64,000 nt of DNA, taken from the NCBI GenBank assembly GCA_945952105.1, contig CAMFGZ010000014.1, positions 62,001 to 126,000 on the forward strand, given 5' to 3'. The notes under the pieces were generated by a model that was not told where the DNA came from, made no database searches, and saw only the letters and a list, made by a program, of their open reading frames with translations. Shown here piece by piece: positions 25,547-35,354 of the stretch. A program made the translations under genes and the position numbers. Positions within the stretch are counted from its first letter, which is position 1; every line of letters begins with the position of its first letter. Source of the stretch: an uncultured Rhodospirillaceae bacterium (GTDB taxonomy: Bacteria; Pseudomonadota; Alphaproteobacteria; Reyranellales; Reyranellaceae).

Positions 25547-28335
25547 GGCCTGCAGCCGTCCGTCACGCGGCGGTGGCTCTGGTGTTCGCGCTCGTGGCCC
25601 CGGCCGCGGCGCAACGGGCCGCGGATCCGTCGGCGGGTACGGGGGCGCCGCCCGCGACCTATTTCCCGCCGCAGGCGAACTCGCCGCAGGTTCAGCTCAC
25701 ACAGCCCACCCCGGTGACGCCGAAGTTCGAGTTGCCGTCCACATTTCCCTCGATCCCGTCCGGCGTGGCGGTCATCCCGCCGACGGAGTCGCAGGGCCAG
25801 AGACCGCTGGGCCCGGCGCCGTCCACGCCCCTGCCGACCACCACCCCGATGCCGCCGGCCAATGTCGCGACGCCGATCGTTCCCCCGACGATTCCGCCGG
25901 CCGCCGGTTCCGCTCCCGGAAGCGCGACGCCCGCAGGCCCGGCTCCTGTCAGCCCGGTTCCGGCGGGTGCCCAACGGTCGCAGAGCCCTCCGGCCGCCGC
26001 CGCGCCGGCGGCGCCGGGGATGGCGCCGCCCGTCGCTGGCGTTCCTGCCGCGGGAACGGTGCCCGCGGCCTCACCGGTCACCACCACGCCCGTGCCGTCG
26101 GCCGGATCGGGCCGGCCCGATGTGCTGCCCGTGCCCTCGCCGCTTCCGACGGCGGGCTATCCGATGTTCACCGGCACCGGAGAGGGGCGCAGCCAGCTCA
26201 TCCGCCTGCGTGACATCAGGGGGAGGGCCCTCCATCTCGAGGGCGCCGTCGCCGAGGGTGGCGTCACGTTCACCACCCGCCAGGACGATGCCTTCGTCGC
26301 CGCCCGCATCAGCCTCGTTTTCAGCTATTCCAATGCGGTTGCGCGGGACGAAGGCGAACTCGCTGTCTTCCTCAACAACGAGCCGATCGGCACCGTTCCC
26401 CTCGGCAAGTCGCGGGGCCCCAAGGCGCGTGCCGAGTTCACCTTCACCCCCGCGCTGCTGACGACCGACAACCGCCTGCAATTCCGTTTCACGCTGAAGG
26501 GGCAGGGCGCGACCGCCTGCAAGCTCGATCGCGACAAGGCCATCTGGGTGAACATCGAGCCGGCGACGTTCATCTTCCTCAGCACCACGCGGCTGCCGCT
26601 GGCCGACGATCTGTCCTTCCTGCCGCGGCCCTTCGCCGATCCCAAGGATCCTCTCCCGCTCAGCCTGCCGTTCGTCCTGCCGGCCAAGCCCGAGCCGGGC
26701 GTCATCCAGGCGGCGGGCATGGTGGCCGGTTATTTCGGCCTCATCGCCGGCGCCAAGGGCGCCACTTTTCCCGTGCAGTACACCGGCCTGCCGGCCGGCA
26801 ATGCCGTCGTGCTGGTCGAGGGCGGCCATTATCCCGCGGGGATCGCCGCCATCCCCGGACAGGGTCCGCGGGTGGCCGTGATCGCCAATCCCTCGCAGGT
26901 CGACAGCAAACTGCTGCTGATCATCGGCGAGAATGCCGAGGAACTGCAGGCCGCCGCCGGAACCCTTGCCACCGCGACCGCGCGGTTGACCGGTGGCTGG
27001 TCGGCGGCCACGGAACCCCTGCCGCCGCCACGCCGGGCCTATGACGCACCGAAATGGATTCCCAGCAATCGCCCGGTGCGGCTGGGCGAACTCGCCGATG
27101 GCGGCGCGCTGAACGGCCGCCGGCTGATCGACTCGCCGCAGATTTCGTTCCGCACCGCGCCTGACCTGTTCTTCGGCGCCCTGTCGGGCGGCACGATGTA
27201 TCTGCACATCCGTCGAGCCGACGAAAGCTGGATCGATGCCGGCAACTCGCGTGTGTTCGTAGACTTGAATCAGCGCGTGGTGGGCGAGATTCCGCTGGAG
27301 CCGAAGCTGAAGGTGTTGTCGCGCCTGAAGGAATGGATGTTTCCTGGCAAGGCAGACGACCGCGTGAGTCAGGTGCTGCTGCCGGGCTTCCAGCTCGCGA
27401 GCCAGAACCATCTCGATTTCCTGTTCGAACTGCGGGCCAAGGCGGATGCCGACTGCGAGATGCTGGACTGGAGCGATCGCACCGGCATCGACCCGAACTC
27501 GACCATCGATCTCAGCCGCGTCGCACACTTCGCCGCCTTCCCGAACCTGGCGCTGTTCGCCAATGCAGGCTTCCCCTTCACCCGCTACGCCGATCTGGCC
27601 ACCACCGCGTTCGTGATGCCGGAGACTTCCGCACCGGAAGAAGTCCAGGCGATGCTCAATCTGCTGGGGATGATGGCCGATGCCACCGGCGTGGCGCCGA
27701 CCCGTTTCAAGGTCACCGACGCTGCCCGCGTCGACCAGGTGGCAGACCGGGACCTGATCGTCATCGGACTGCAGTCGTCCCAGCCTTTGCTAAAGGAATG
27801 GGGCGGCAACAGCTCGGTGCAGATTACCAGCACCAGCGTCACGGCGGGCCCTGGTCTCACCTTCCTGCAGCGTCAGCTCCAGCCGGTCGATCCGCGTGCA
27901 CCCTACTATCGCGGCGCCGCACCCGAACTGGCCAAGGCCAATCTCGGCAAGCCCTACGCCTACCTCACGAGCTTCTGGTCGCCGCTCAACGCCGACCGGC
28001 TGGTCGTCATGGTCGGCAGCACCCAGCCGGCGAACTTGGTCGAAATGAGCAATCAGCTCGGCGATCCCGAGCAGGTCGCCAACGTGCAGGGCGATTTCTA
28101 TTATCTGACAAGCGGTAAGGGCGAATTCTACACGTCCGGAATCAGGAAGTTCGTTGGAGGGCTGCCGATTTGGTGGCGAATTCAATGGCTTGCAGGTTCT
28201 TTTGAGCTTGCTGCATTCATTTGCGTTATTTGTGTTATATTGATTTTCGCAGTGACGATTGAGCGTTTCTCCGCGCACCGGGCGAACCGGATTCTGGTGC
28301 GGGGATTGCCGAACCGACCGAAGGAAACCGTTTGA
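25543..28335 (+). CDS. bcsB: BcsB, periplasmic cellulose synthase subunit with proline-rich N-terminal extension
   Basis: A 930-residue periplasmic partner of BcsA, starting at the GTG at 25543 that overlaps the bcsA stop (GTGA). A signal peptide (AALVFALVAPAAAQ-like, about 8-23) is followed by about 180 residues rich in Pro, Ala, Thr and Ser, not found in standard BcsB. The carbohydrate-binding and flavodoxin-like domains then run from about 205 (SQLIRLRDIRGRALHLEG) onward. One C-terminal membrane helix (FELAAFICVICVILIFAVT, about 888-906) anchors it. The helix codons are strikingly AT-rich. The extension accounts for the extra length over the usual 750-800 residues. Confidence 0.95.
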   Translation: MRPAAVRHAAVALVFALVAPAAAQRAADPSAGTGAPPATYFPPQANSPQVQLTQPTPVTPKFELPSTFPSIPSGVAVIPPTESQGQRPLGPAPSTPLPTTTPMPPANVATPIVPPTIPPAAGSAPGSATPAGPAPVSPVPAGAQRSQSPPAAAAPAAPGMAPPVAGVPAAGTVPAASPVTTTPVPSAGSGRPDVLPVPSPLPTAGYPMFTGTGEGRSQLIRLRDIRGRALHLEGAVAEGGVTFTTRQDDAFVAARISLVFSYSNAVARDEGELAVFLNNEPIGTVPLGKSRGPKARAEFTFTPALLTTDNRLQFRFTLKGQGATACKLDRDKAIWVNIEPATFIFLSTTRLPLADDLSFLPRPFADPKDPLPLSLPFVLPAKPEPGVIQAAGMVAGYFGLIAGAKGATFPVQYTGLPAGNAVVLVEGGHYPAGIAAIPGQGPRVAVIANPSQVDSKLLLIIGENAEELQAAAGTLATATARLTGGWSAATEPLPPPRRAYDAPKWIPSNRPVRLGELADGGALNGRRLIDSPQISFRTAPDLFFGALSGGTMYLHIRRADESWIDAGNSRVFVDLNQRVVGEIPLEPKLKVLSRLKEWMFPGKADDRVSQVLLPGFQLASQNHLDFLFELRAKADADCEMLDWSDRTGIDPNSTIDLSRVAHFAAFPNLALFANAGFPFTRYADLATTAFVMPETSAPEEVQAMLNLLGMMADATGVAPTRFKVTDAARVDQVADRDLIVIGLQSSQPLLKEWGGNSSVQITSTSVTAGPGLTFLQRQLQPVDPRAPYYRGAAPELAKANLGKPYAYLTSFWSPLNADRLVVMVGSTQPANLVEMSNQLGDPEQVANVQGDFYYLTSGKGEFYTSGIRKFVGGLPIWWRIQWLAGSFELAAFICVICVILIFAVTIERFSAHRANRILVRGLPNRPKETV

Positions 28336-28347
28336 GCCCGGGGGCTT

Positions 28348-31300
28348 ATGACGAGGAGTGATCGAACCGAGCGAAGTGGCGCCCTGAAGAGCGTGCTCGC
28401 CAGCGCGGTCGTCGTCCTGTCGGCTTCCGGCCAGGCTCTGGCGGCGCCGCCGGCATCGGCCGATCCGTCGTCTTCGGCCTACGGCCTGCTGTTCGAGCAG
28501 GCGACGATGTGGCGGGAGCGCAATCGTCCCGACCTCGCCGCTCAATCCCTGCGCAAGATACTCGAGAGCCAGCCGGACAATACCGAGGCGCTTTTCCAGC
28601 TGGGCTCGATCGAGTTGCAGAGCCAGCGTTTCGACCAGGTCCGCTCGACGATCCAGCGCCTGCGCCAGATTGATCCCAACGACGCCCGTGCGGCCGAGCT
28701 CGAGCGCGCGATGGCGGTCGGGCAGACCGACGAGGTGGCCCTGGCCGAGGCGCGTCGCCTGGCCGCCGCCGGTGCCTACGACCGGGCAATCGCTGCCTAC
28801 CAGCGTGCCTTCCGGGGCGGCCCGCCCCCCTTCGACCTCGCCGTCGAATATTATGAGACCCTGGCCGGAACGGGCACCGGCTGGGAAGAGGCGCGGATCC
28901 GGCTGAAGGCGCTGGCCGAGCGCAGCTACGCGACGTCCCGCACCAAGTTCGCCTATGCCCGCGTGCTCACCTACAATGAACAGACCCGGCGCGAGGGCAT
29001 CGTGCTGCTGGCCGAACTGGCCAGCGATCCCGCGGTCGGGCAGGCCTCGTTCGAGGCGATGCGCCAGGCCATGCTCTGGCTGACCGTCGGTCCTCAGGAC
29101 AAGCCATTCTTCGAGTCCTATCTCAAGCGCTTCCCCGGCGACACGATGGTGCGCGACAGGCTGGTCGATTCGCAGCGGCCGGTGCGGCAGGATCCGATCG
29201 GCGCGGCGCTCAACGAAGCCTACCGGCTCTCCGACCAGGGCTTGAACGACCAGGCCGTGGCGCGGTTCGAGGGTATCCTTCAATCGGATCCGACCAACGC
29301 GGACGCGGTGGCCGGCATCGGCATCGTGCGCTTGCGTCAGGAGCGGTTTGCCGACGCCCGCGACCAGCTCGACAAAGCCATCAAGATGGCGCCCAGCCGG
29401 GCCGCCGATTGGGCGCCGGCCCTCGAGTCGGCGAACTTCTGGCTGTCCTACCGCGACGCGGTCTCGATGCGGGACAGGGGCGATTTCGCCCAGGCGGAAA
29501 AGATCGTCCGGCCACTGGCCGACCATACCGGCACCCCCAAGGAACGCGGCATGGCACAGGCCCTGATGGGCGACCTGTTGCGTCGCCAGGGCAAGGCGCG
29601 GGAGGCCGAGGGCTATTATCGCGACGCACTCAACCGCGATCCCGGAAACAAGGAGGCACAGGCCGGCCTCTATCAGGTCCTGACCGCGCAGGGCCGGGAC
29701 ACCCGCACCGAGCCGCTTCTTGCCAACCTCGACCCGTCGGTACGCAACCGCATCCAGTCCGATGGCAGCCAGGAAGCCGCGCAGCGTCTGCGCACGCAGG
29801 CCGTCGGCCTGGAGCGTTCGCAGCCCGAGCGTGCCGAACAGCTCTTCCGCGAAGCCATGCGCATGGATCCGTCCAGCCCCTGGATCCGCTACGACCTCGC
29901 GAAATTCCTGGTGAAGCGGGGACGGGCGCCCGAAGCGCAGGCGCTGATCGACGAATTGGTCGCCAGCGGGCGGTCAGAGAGCATCTACGCGGCGGCCGTC
30001 TATTATTCCGAACAGCAGCGCACCGGCGAGGCTGTCGCCTTGCTCGATCGTATTCCCGCGAACCAGCGCTCGGCGCGGATGAACACGTTGCGCAACGATC
30101 TGCGCAATGCCGGCGATACCGACCAGCTCATCGCCGCGGCGAAGGCGGGCGATGCAGGCGCGCGTGCCACGCTGGCCGCACGGGCCAATGCCGCCAACGC
30201 GACGCCCGCGCAGCAGGCCAATGCGGCCCTGGCGCTGGCCAAGGTCGGCGAGCGCGCGCAGGCAATGGCCGTCGTCCGCCGCCTCCAGGTCCGCAACGAC
30301 CTCAGCGCCGATACCCTACGCACCTTGTTTTACGCCTCGTCCGAGGCGGGCCAGGATGCCGAGGCCAACGCGCTGCTGGCACGCATCTCCAAGAACACCG
30401 GCGGCCGCGACGTCGCGAACCTCCAGGAATCGCTGGCGATCCAGCAGTCCGACCGGCTGCGCCAGCAAAAGAACCTCACGGCCGCCTACGACGTGTTGCT
30501 GCCGTACGTTTCCGGTCCGTCGCCGAGTGTCGGAGCCCGGCTGGCGCTGGCGCGCGTCTACAAGGACTCGGGCTTCAGCGAACAGGCGATCCAGGTGCTC
30601 GACGGCATCATGGTGTCGTCGCCGGCCGATCCCGACACGCTGCAGCAGGCGGTGAACATCGCGGTCGATCTCAAGCGTTACGAGCGGGCCGACGTATGGT
30701 TGGCCGAGGCGCTGCGCCTGCAGCCGCAGAATCCGCGCCTTTACATGGTGCAGGCACGGCTGCTGCGCGCGCGCGGCGACACGACCGGCGCCAAGCGCGC
30801 CCTCGATACCGCCCAGCAGCTCAATCGAGGCCTGGGCCAAAGCGAGCTCGTTCCGGTCCCCGCACCGGCCCCGTCCGGCGGCGCGCCTGTCCAGCGAGCG
30901 GCCGCGGAGCCGGCGCGCAACACCGTATCCAGGGCGAGTTCGACCGCGGCCGAAAGCACGACTCAAAGTGCATCCGCGAACACCGGCGCACCGGACGTCG
31001 TTGCACTTCGACCGGTCGGAAAGAACGAAGACGCCGCGTTGATGGATGAATTCGAACGGCGCGTTGCCGCGAAGAAGTCGCCTGCCACCAGCACCGATGG
31101 CGCGCCGAGCCGGTCCGACGTCATGTCGCTCGACCGTCCGTCGCTGGCCACGCCGGCCGTGCTGACGGCACAGGCGGGGCCGGTGCGCGCCGAGCCTATC
31201 CAGGTCGCCCAGGGCAATCCGCTGGTGCCCCTGCGCCGGCCGGGTGGCGAGAGCAGTGCCAGCACTTCGGTGACCGCCATGACGCCGCCGCCCCTGCCGG

Positions 31301-32478
31301 GAACGCCGGGTGCGCCAGCCGGCTCGATGAGCGACAACGATCCGCTCAGCCGCGAGATCGACCGCGAACTGAATTCGCTGAAGAAGCAGACAGCGATCAT
31401 CGTCGACGGCGGGCTGGGCTTCCGCGGCCGGTCCGGCGAATCGGGCCTCGGCCGTGTAAACGAGCTAAATGTGCCGATCAAGGCACGCATTCCCGTTGGC
31501 AACGCCGCCCTCGTGCCGACGATCATGCCCGTGACTCTCGATGCCGGCACGATCGCGGCCGATCCATCGACCCTGGCACGCTACGGTGCGAATTCGATCG
31601 TCGGACTGGCCGGCGTAATTCAACCCAACAACGCAAGGGCGACGGGCATCGCCTTCGGCATGGGCATCGATTGGGGCCGCCTCACCGCGGACGTCGGCAG
31701 CACGCCGCTCGGCTTCCCGATCACCAACATCGTCGGCGGCATCGTCTGGAACCAGCCGCTGGGCGACAAGATGAACATGAAGCTCGAGGCATCGCGCCGG
31801 GCCGTCACGGACTCTGTGCTGTCCTATGCTGGCGTGACCGATCCCATCACCGGCACGACCTGGGGCGGCGTGATCCGCAACGGCGGCGAGGCGATCGTGA
31901 GCTACGACGATCAGACGCTCGGCATCTACACCAAGTTCGCCTACGGCTACTACACGGGCAACAACGTACCGACCAACCAGTCCTACGAGTTCACCTCGGG
32001 CGCCTATTTCCGCCCCATCAAGGACGAGAGCCAGGAACTCAAGGTCGGCATCTCTGCGACCTACCTGAGCTACAATCAGAACCTCAGTTACTTCACCTTC
32101 GGCCAGGGCGGCTACTTCAGCCCGCAAAGCTTCTACAGCCTGACCTTCCCGGTCGACTGGACGGAGACTTCCGGCAAGTTCACCTACAGTGCGGGCGCCA
32201 CGCTGGGCGTCCAGAGCATCCAGCAGAGTTCGGCGCTCTTCTTTCCCAACAACTACTACCTGCAGAACGCGGCGAACATCCTGGCGTCCAGCGGCGCCAT
32301 CGCGATCTCGCCGATCTTCCCGTCGCAGAGCAACACCGGCATCGCCTTCGGCCTGCGACTGGGCTTCGAATATGCGGCGACCGAACGGACGTCGATCGGT
32401 GCGAAGGCCAATTTCGACAACGCATACCAGTACGATCAGGGCACAATTCTGCTATTCCTGAAAAGCTCGTTCAACTAA
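28348..32478 (+). CDS. bcsC: BcsC, cellulose export TPR protein and outer-membrane barrel
   Basis: A 1376-residue secretion subunit. A signal peptide (SVLASAVVVLSASGQALA) leads into about 20 TPR-like helical hairpins (about 45-840), which span the periplasm. A linker rich in Ala, Pro and Ser follows (about 840-1000). The C-terminal part (about 1010-1376) has alternating aromatic strands such as TKFAYGYYTGNN and ends LLFLKSSFN, with a terminal aromatic segment as in outer-membrane barrels. The ATG at 28348 is 12 bases after bcsB. Confidence 0.95.
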   Translation: MTRSDRTERSGALKSVLASAVVVLSASGQALAAPPASADPSSSAYGLLFEQATMWRERNRPDLAAQSLRKILESQPDNTEALFQLGSIELQSQRFDQVRSTIQRLRQIDPNDARAAELERAMAVGQTDEVALAEARRLAAAGAYDRAIAAYQRAFRGGPPPFDLAVEYYETLAGTGTGWEEARIRLKALAERSYATSRTKFAYARVLTYNEQTRREGIVLLAELASDPAVGQASFEAMRQAMLWLTVGPQDKPFFESYLKRFPGDTMVRDRLVDSQRPVRQDPIGAALNEAYRLSDQGLNDQAVARFEGILQSDPTNADAVAGIGIVRLRQERFADARDQLDKAIKMAPSRAADWAPALESANFWLSYRDAVSMRDRGDFAQAEKIVRPLADHTGTPKERGMAQALMGDLLRRQGKAREAEGYYRDALNRDPGNKEAQAGLYQVLTAQGRDTRTEPLLANLDPSVRNRIQSDGSQEAAQRLRTQAVGLERSQPERAEQLFREAMRMDPSSPWIRYDLAKFLVKRGRAPEAQALIDELVASGRSESIYAAAVYYSEQQRTGEAVALLDRIPANQRSARMNTLRNDLRNAGDTDQLIAAAKAGDAGARATLAARANAANATPAQQANAALALAKVGERAQAMAVVRRLQVRNDLSADTLRTLFYASSEAGQDAEANALLARISKNTGGRDVANLQESLAIQQSDRLRQQKNLTAAYDVLLPYVSGPSPSVGARLALARVYKDSGFSEQAIQVLDGIMVSSPADPDTLQQAVNIAVDLKRYERADVWLAEALRLQPQNPRLYMVQARLLRARGDTTGAKRALDTAQQLNRGLGQSELVPVPAPAPSGGAPVQRAAAEPARNTVSRASSTAAESTTQSASANTGAPDVVALRPVGKNEDAALMDEFERRVAAKKSPATSTDGAPSRSDVMSLDRPSLATPAVLTAQAGPVRAEPIQVAQGNPLVPLRRPGGESSASTSVTAMTPPPLPGTPGAPAGSMSDNDPLSREIDRELNSLKKQTAIIVDGGLGFRGRSGESGLGRVNELNVPIKARIPVGNAALVPTIMPVTLDAGTIAADPSTLARYGANSIVGLAGVIQPNNARATGIAFGMGIDWGRLTADVGSTPLGFPITNIVGGIVWNQPLGDKMNMKLEASRRAVTDSVLSYAGVTDPITGTTWGGVIRNGGEAIVSYDDQTLGIYTKFAYGYYTGNNVPTNQSYEFTSGAYFRPIKDESQELKVGISATYLSYNQNLSYFTFGQGGYFSPQSFYSLTFPVDWTETSGKFTYSAGATLGVQSIQQSSALFFPNNYYLQNAANILASSGAIAISPIFPSQSNTGIAFGLRLGFEYAATERTSIGAKANFDNAYQYDQGTILLFLKSSFN

Positions 32479-32500
32479 GTCGCCCCACAACGGTCTTTCG

Positions 32501-32989
32501 ATGGCTGTCCGCCCCGCAAACATTTCATTCGACGCAATGACCCTGGCCGCCGCCGCCCGGCGCTCCAGCCCACCGCACTGGCGGATCTTCATGGAGGCCC
32601 TGGGGACGGCGCTGGCGCAGGTCGCGGGCGACGAGCAGGCGCTTCGCGTGCTGGCCGCAGTGGGGGCGACCATCGCCCGCGAACAGCCGGTGCCGGTCTG
32701 CAATTCGCTGACAGACCTCAAGGCGGCGATGAATGCCGGTTTGCAGACCCTCGACTGGGGCCAGGTCGATATCTACGAGGCCGAGAAGGCGCTCGAATTC
32801 GTCGTCATCGGCTATCCGTGTTTCGAGGGTGTCGAGGCGCAGACGGCGTTTGCCGCCATTCTCGAAGCGCTGCTCGAGGGCTGGCTCGCCCAGCAGGCGG
32901 CGCGATCCGGCCTCTCGATGCGCCTCGTCGAACGCGGCAGCGGTCCTTATCCGCCTCTGGTCTTTCGCTACGAACGGTCCGGCGCCTAG
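32501..32989 (+). CDS. bcsD: BcsD, cellulose crystallisation subunit
   Basis: A 162-residue protein matching BcsD (about 156 residues in Komagataeibacter). HWRIFMEALGTALAQVAG, then NSLTDLKAAMNAGL and WGQVDIYEAEKALEFV fit the family, which forms a cylindrical octamer thought to align glucan chains into ribbons. It has no signal peptide, in keeping with a cytoplasmic or inner-membrane-associated scaffold. It lies between bcsC and bcsZ. Its presence together with bcsQ makes this a mixed type I/II operon layout. Confidence 0.9.
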   Translation: MAVRPANISFDAMTLAAAARRSSPPHWRIFMEALGTALAQVAGDEQALRVLAAVGATIAREQPVPVCNSLTDLKAAMNAGLQTLDWGQVDIYEAEKALEFVVIGYPCFEGVEAQTAFAAILEALLEGWLAQQAARSGLSMRLVERGSGPYPPLVFRYERSGA

Positions 32990-32991
32990 CC

Positions 32992-34053
32992 ATGGACCTG
33001 CGTCGGTCGCCCTACGGCTCGCGCCGGCGTCTTCTGGCGGCGGGCGTCGGTCTCGCCGCGTTTTCGCTCTGGCCGGCCATCGTGCGGGCAGACCAGAACT
33101 GGCAAACCTACAAACGCCGGTTCATCGTCGACGACCGGCGCGTGATCGACAGCGGCAACAACAATGTCAGCCATTCCGAAAGCCAGGGATGGGGACTCCT
33201 CTTCGCGCAGAGCTACGACGACAAGGACACCTTCCAGAAGATCTGGGACTGGACCTCAAAGTCCCTGCAGCGCGGCGACGGTCTGTTTTCATGGCGCTGG
33301 TCGCCCAATACGAGCGATCCCGTTGCCGACAAGAACAATGCCGCCGACGGCGACATCCTCATCGCGTGGGCGCTCATCCGCGCGGCCGCGCAATGGAACG
33401 AGCCGCGCTGGCTGGCGCCCGCCAAGCGCATCCAGTCCGCCATCCTCGACCGGCTGGCGATCGAATCGCAGGGGAAGCTGATCCTTTTGCCGGGCGCACA
33501 GGGATTCGCCCGTGGCAACCGGCATGTGGTCAACCTGTCCTACTATGTCTGGCCGGCCCTCCATGATTTCGCCGCCCAGCCAGGCGATCAGGGCCGCTGG
33601 CGGCGCCTCGAGGCCGACGGCCTGTGGCTGCTCGACAATGCAGCTTTCGGCGACTACCGGCTGCCGCCCGACTGGCTGTTGTTCGGCAACCAGGCCTTCC
33701 GGGTGGCCGATGACTGGAAGCCCTATTTCGGCTTCGACGCCATTCGCATCCCGCTCTATCTCGCGTGGCACAACCAGGCATCGCGACTGGGCCGCTTCCT
33801 GACGGCTTGGCGGACGCCGCGCTTCGGCGGACGTCCGCCGGCGTGGATCGATCTCGATACGGGCGGCGTGGCGCCGTACCCCTCCAGCGGCGGCTACGTC
33901 GCGGTCTCGTCGGTCACGCAATACGTGGCGGACGGCAACAAGGGGGCCGCGCCCATCGCAACCATAGGCGATGACGACGATTACTATTCCGCCAGCCTCA
34001 AGCTGCTTGCAAACCTGGCAGGACAGGAAGCCGCGCGTGCGAAGCGCACATAG
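32992..34053 (+). CDS. bcsZ: BcsZ, GH8 endo-beta-1,4-glucanase
   Basis: A 353-residue periplasmic cellulase of glycoside hydrolase family 8. The N-terminus SRRRLLAAGVGLAAFSLWPA resembles a Tat signal. VSHSESQGWGLLFA carries the proposed acid E63, and YFGFDAIRIPLYLAW carries the Asp expected to act as base. BcsZ trims stray glucan and is needed for efficient secretion. The ATG at 32992 follows the bcsD stop by two bases, closing the operon. Confidence 0.95.
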   Translation: MDLRRSPYGSRRRLLAAGVGLAAFSLWPAIVRADQNWQTYKRRFIVDDRRVIDSGNNNVSHSESQGWGLLFAQSYDDKDTFQKIWDWTSKSLQRGDGLFSWRWSPNTSDPVADKNNAADGDILIAWALIRAAAQWNEPRWLAPAKRIQSAILDRLAIESQGKLILLPGAQGFARGNRHVVNLSYYVWPALHDFAAQPGDQGRWRRLEADGLWLLDNAAFGDYRLPPDWLLFGNQAFRVADDWKPYFGFDAIRIPLYLAWHNQASRLGRFLTAWRTPRFGGRPPAWIDLDTGGVAPYPSSGGYVAVSSVTQYVADGNKGAAPIATIGDDDDYYSASLKLLANLAGQEAARAKRT

Positions 34054-34130
34054 CGGGTTGCGCCCGGGAGAGTTTTGCACCAGTCATGGTTGGCTCGTTA
34101 CGTTGAGTTTTGTGGCTTCGAGGATGTCGT

Positions 34131-35354
34131 TTGGCCAACCCTGATCAGACCCCTTCCGGGTCACGCAGGTTCCGCTCGCTCGTGGCCAGCGGAGACGATG
34201 ATTTTCGGGCGGAGTTGGTCGAATGGGCCATTACGCTCAATTTTTCCGTGCGAGCCATCCGCTCGGTGGATGACCTGCCCGACTTCTTGCAGGGGCGCCA
34301 TTTCGACTGGTTGTTTCTCGACGTCGAACTGGGGCGCACTCAGTGTCTGCAGATCATTGAAACGCTGGGCACCGGCTGGCGGCCGCGAACCGTCCTGGTC
34401 GGTAACATCGAGCCCGACGCGCTCCACGACATAAGGCAGAGCGCCATTCGCGGCGGCCTCGACATCGTGGGTGCTCTCGCGAAGCCTCTTTCCTTTTCAG
34501 CGCTTTCGGCACGGCTGGCCGCGCTGGAGGCGCGCGAAAAGGACAATACGAACGCAGATCTCGCCGCGCGTGAGCTTGCGCGCATTCCCAGCGACGAACT
34601 CGAGGTTCATTACCAGCCCATCGTCTCCATACGCGATCGCGTTTTTTCCCGCGCGGAGGCGCTGGTGCGCTGGCGGCATCCCGAATACGGGCTGATCGGA
34701 CCGGACGGGTTCATCGCTCTTGCCGAACGTTCCGGCGCGATCATCCAGCTCACATGGGATGTGTTGACGCGAACGGCCGAACAGCAGGCGGCCTGGAACA
34801 GGGAAGGGCTGCCGCTATCCATTGCGGTGAACATATCCGCGCTCTTTCTCGGATCGGTGCAGACGGCGGACGAAATCCTCGATCTGCTGCGGACCAAGAA
34901 GGTCGATCCGCGCACACTCATCCTCGAGATCACGGAGACAGAAAGGGCGCCCGACCCGGCGGTGGCACGTGCCCTGCTGGGACGTTTGCGCGAAGCCGGT
35001 GTCCGGATCTCGATGGACGATTACGGTGTCGGCTACTCCGATCTCGGCCGGCTGCAATACTATCCGTTCAGCGACCTGAAGATGGATCGCGGGCTGGTGG
35101 CCCGCCTGCCCGGCGACCAGGAGGGCAGGGACATCGTGTCCATGCTGGTGTCTCTTGCAGGACATGAGCACGTCACCCTGACGGGCGAAGGCATCGAGAC
35201 GCAGGAACAGTGGGAGGCGCTCGAGGCGCTGGGCTGCCACTACGGCCAGGGATTCCTGATCGCCCGGCCGATGCCCGGCGAACGAGTCACCGGCTGGATC
35301 TCCCGTATGGCAAAGGCCGGGCAATACCGGCCGCCCGAGACTGACCGGCCTTAA
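34131..35354 (+). CDS. Receiver-EAL cyclic-di-GMP phosphodiesterase
   Basis: A 407-residue protein. Residues 14-130 form a receiver-like domain with acidic pocket D22-D23, phospho-acceptor D64 (WLFLDVELG) and K118 (LAKPLS). The EAL domain follows, with E176-A-L, VNIS, LEITET, the DDYGVGYSD loop, LKMDR and GEGIETQEQ, so all metal and catalytic residues are in place and it should hydrolyse cyclic-di-GMP. I choose the TTG at 34131 because GAGGA lies six bases before it; a TTG at 34110 is the alternative. It follows bcsZ by 77 bases and may lower cellulose output. Confidence 0.9.
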   Translation: MANPDQTPSGSRRFRSLVASGDDDFRAELVEWAITLNFSVRAIRSVDDLPDFLQGRHFDWLFLDVELGRTQCLQIIETLGTGWRPRTVLVGNIEPDALHDIRQSAIRGGLDIVGALAKPLSFSALSARLAALEAREKDNTNADLAARELARIPSDELEVHYQPIVSIRDRVFSRAEALVRWRHPEYGLIGPDGFIALAERSGAIIQLTWDVLTRTAEQQAAWNREGLPLSIAVNISALFLGSVQTADEILDLLRTKKVDPRTLILEITETERAPDPAVARALLGRLREAGVRISMDDYGVGYSDLGRLQYYPFSDLKMDRGLVARLPGDQEGRDIVSMLVSLAGHEHVTLTGEGIETQEQWEALEALGCHYGQGFLIARPMPGERVTGWISRMAKAGQYRPPETDRP

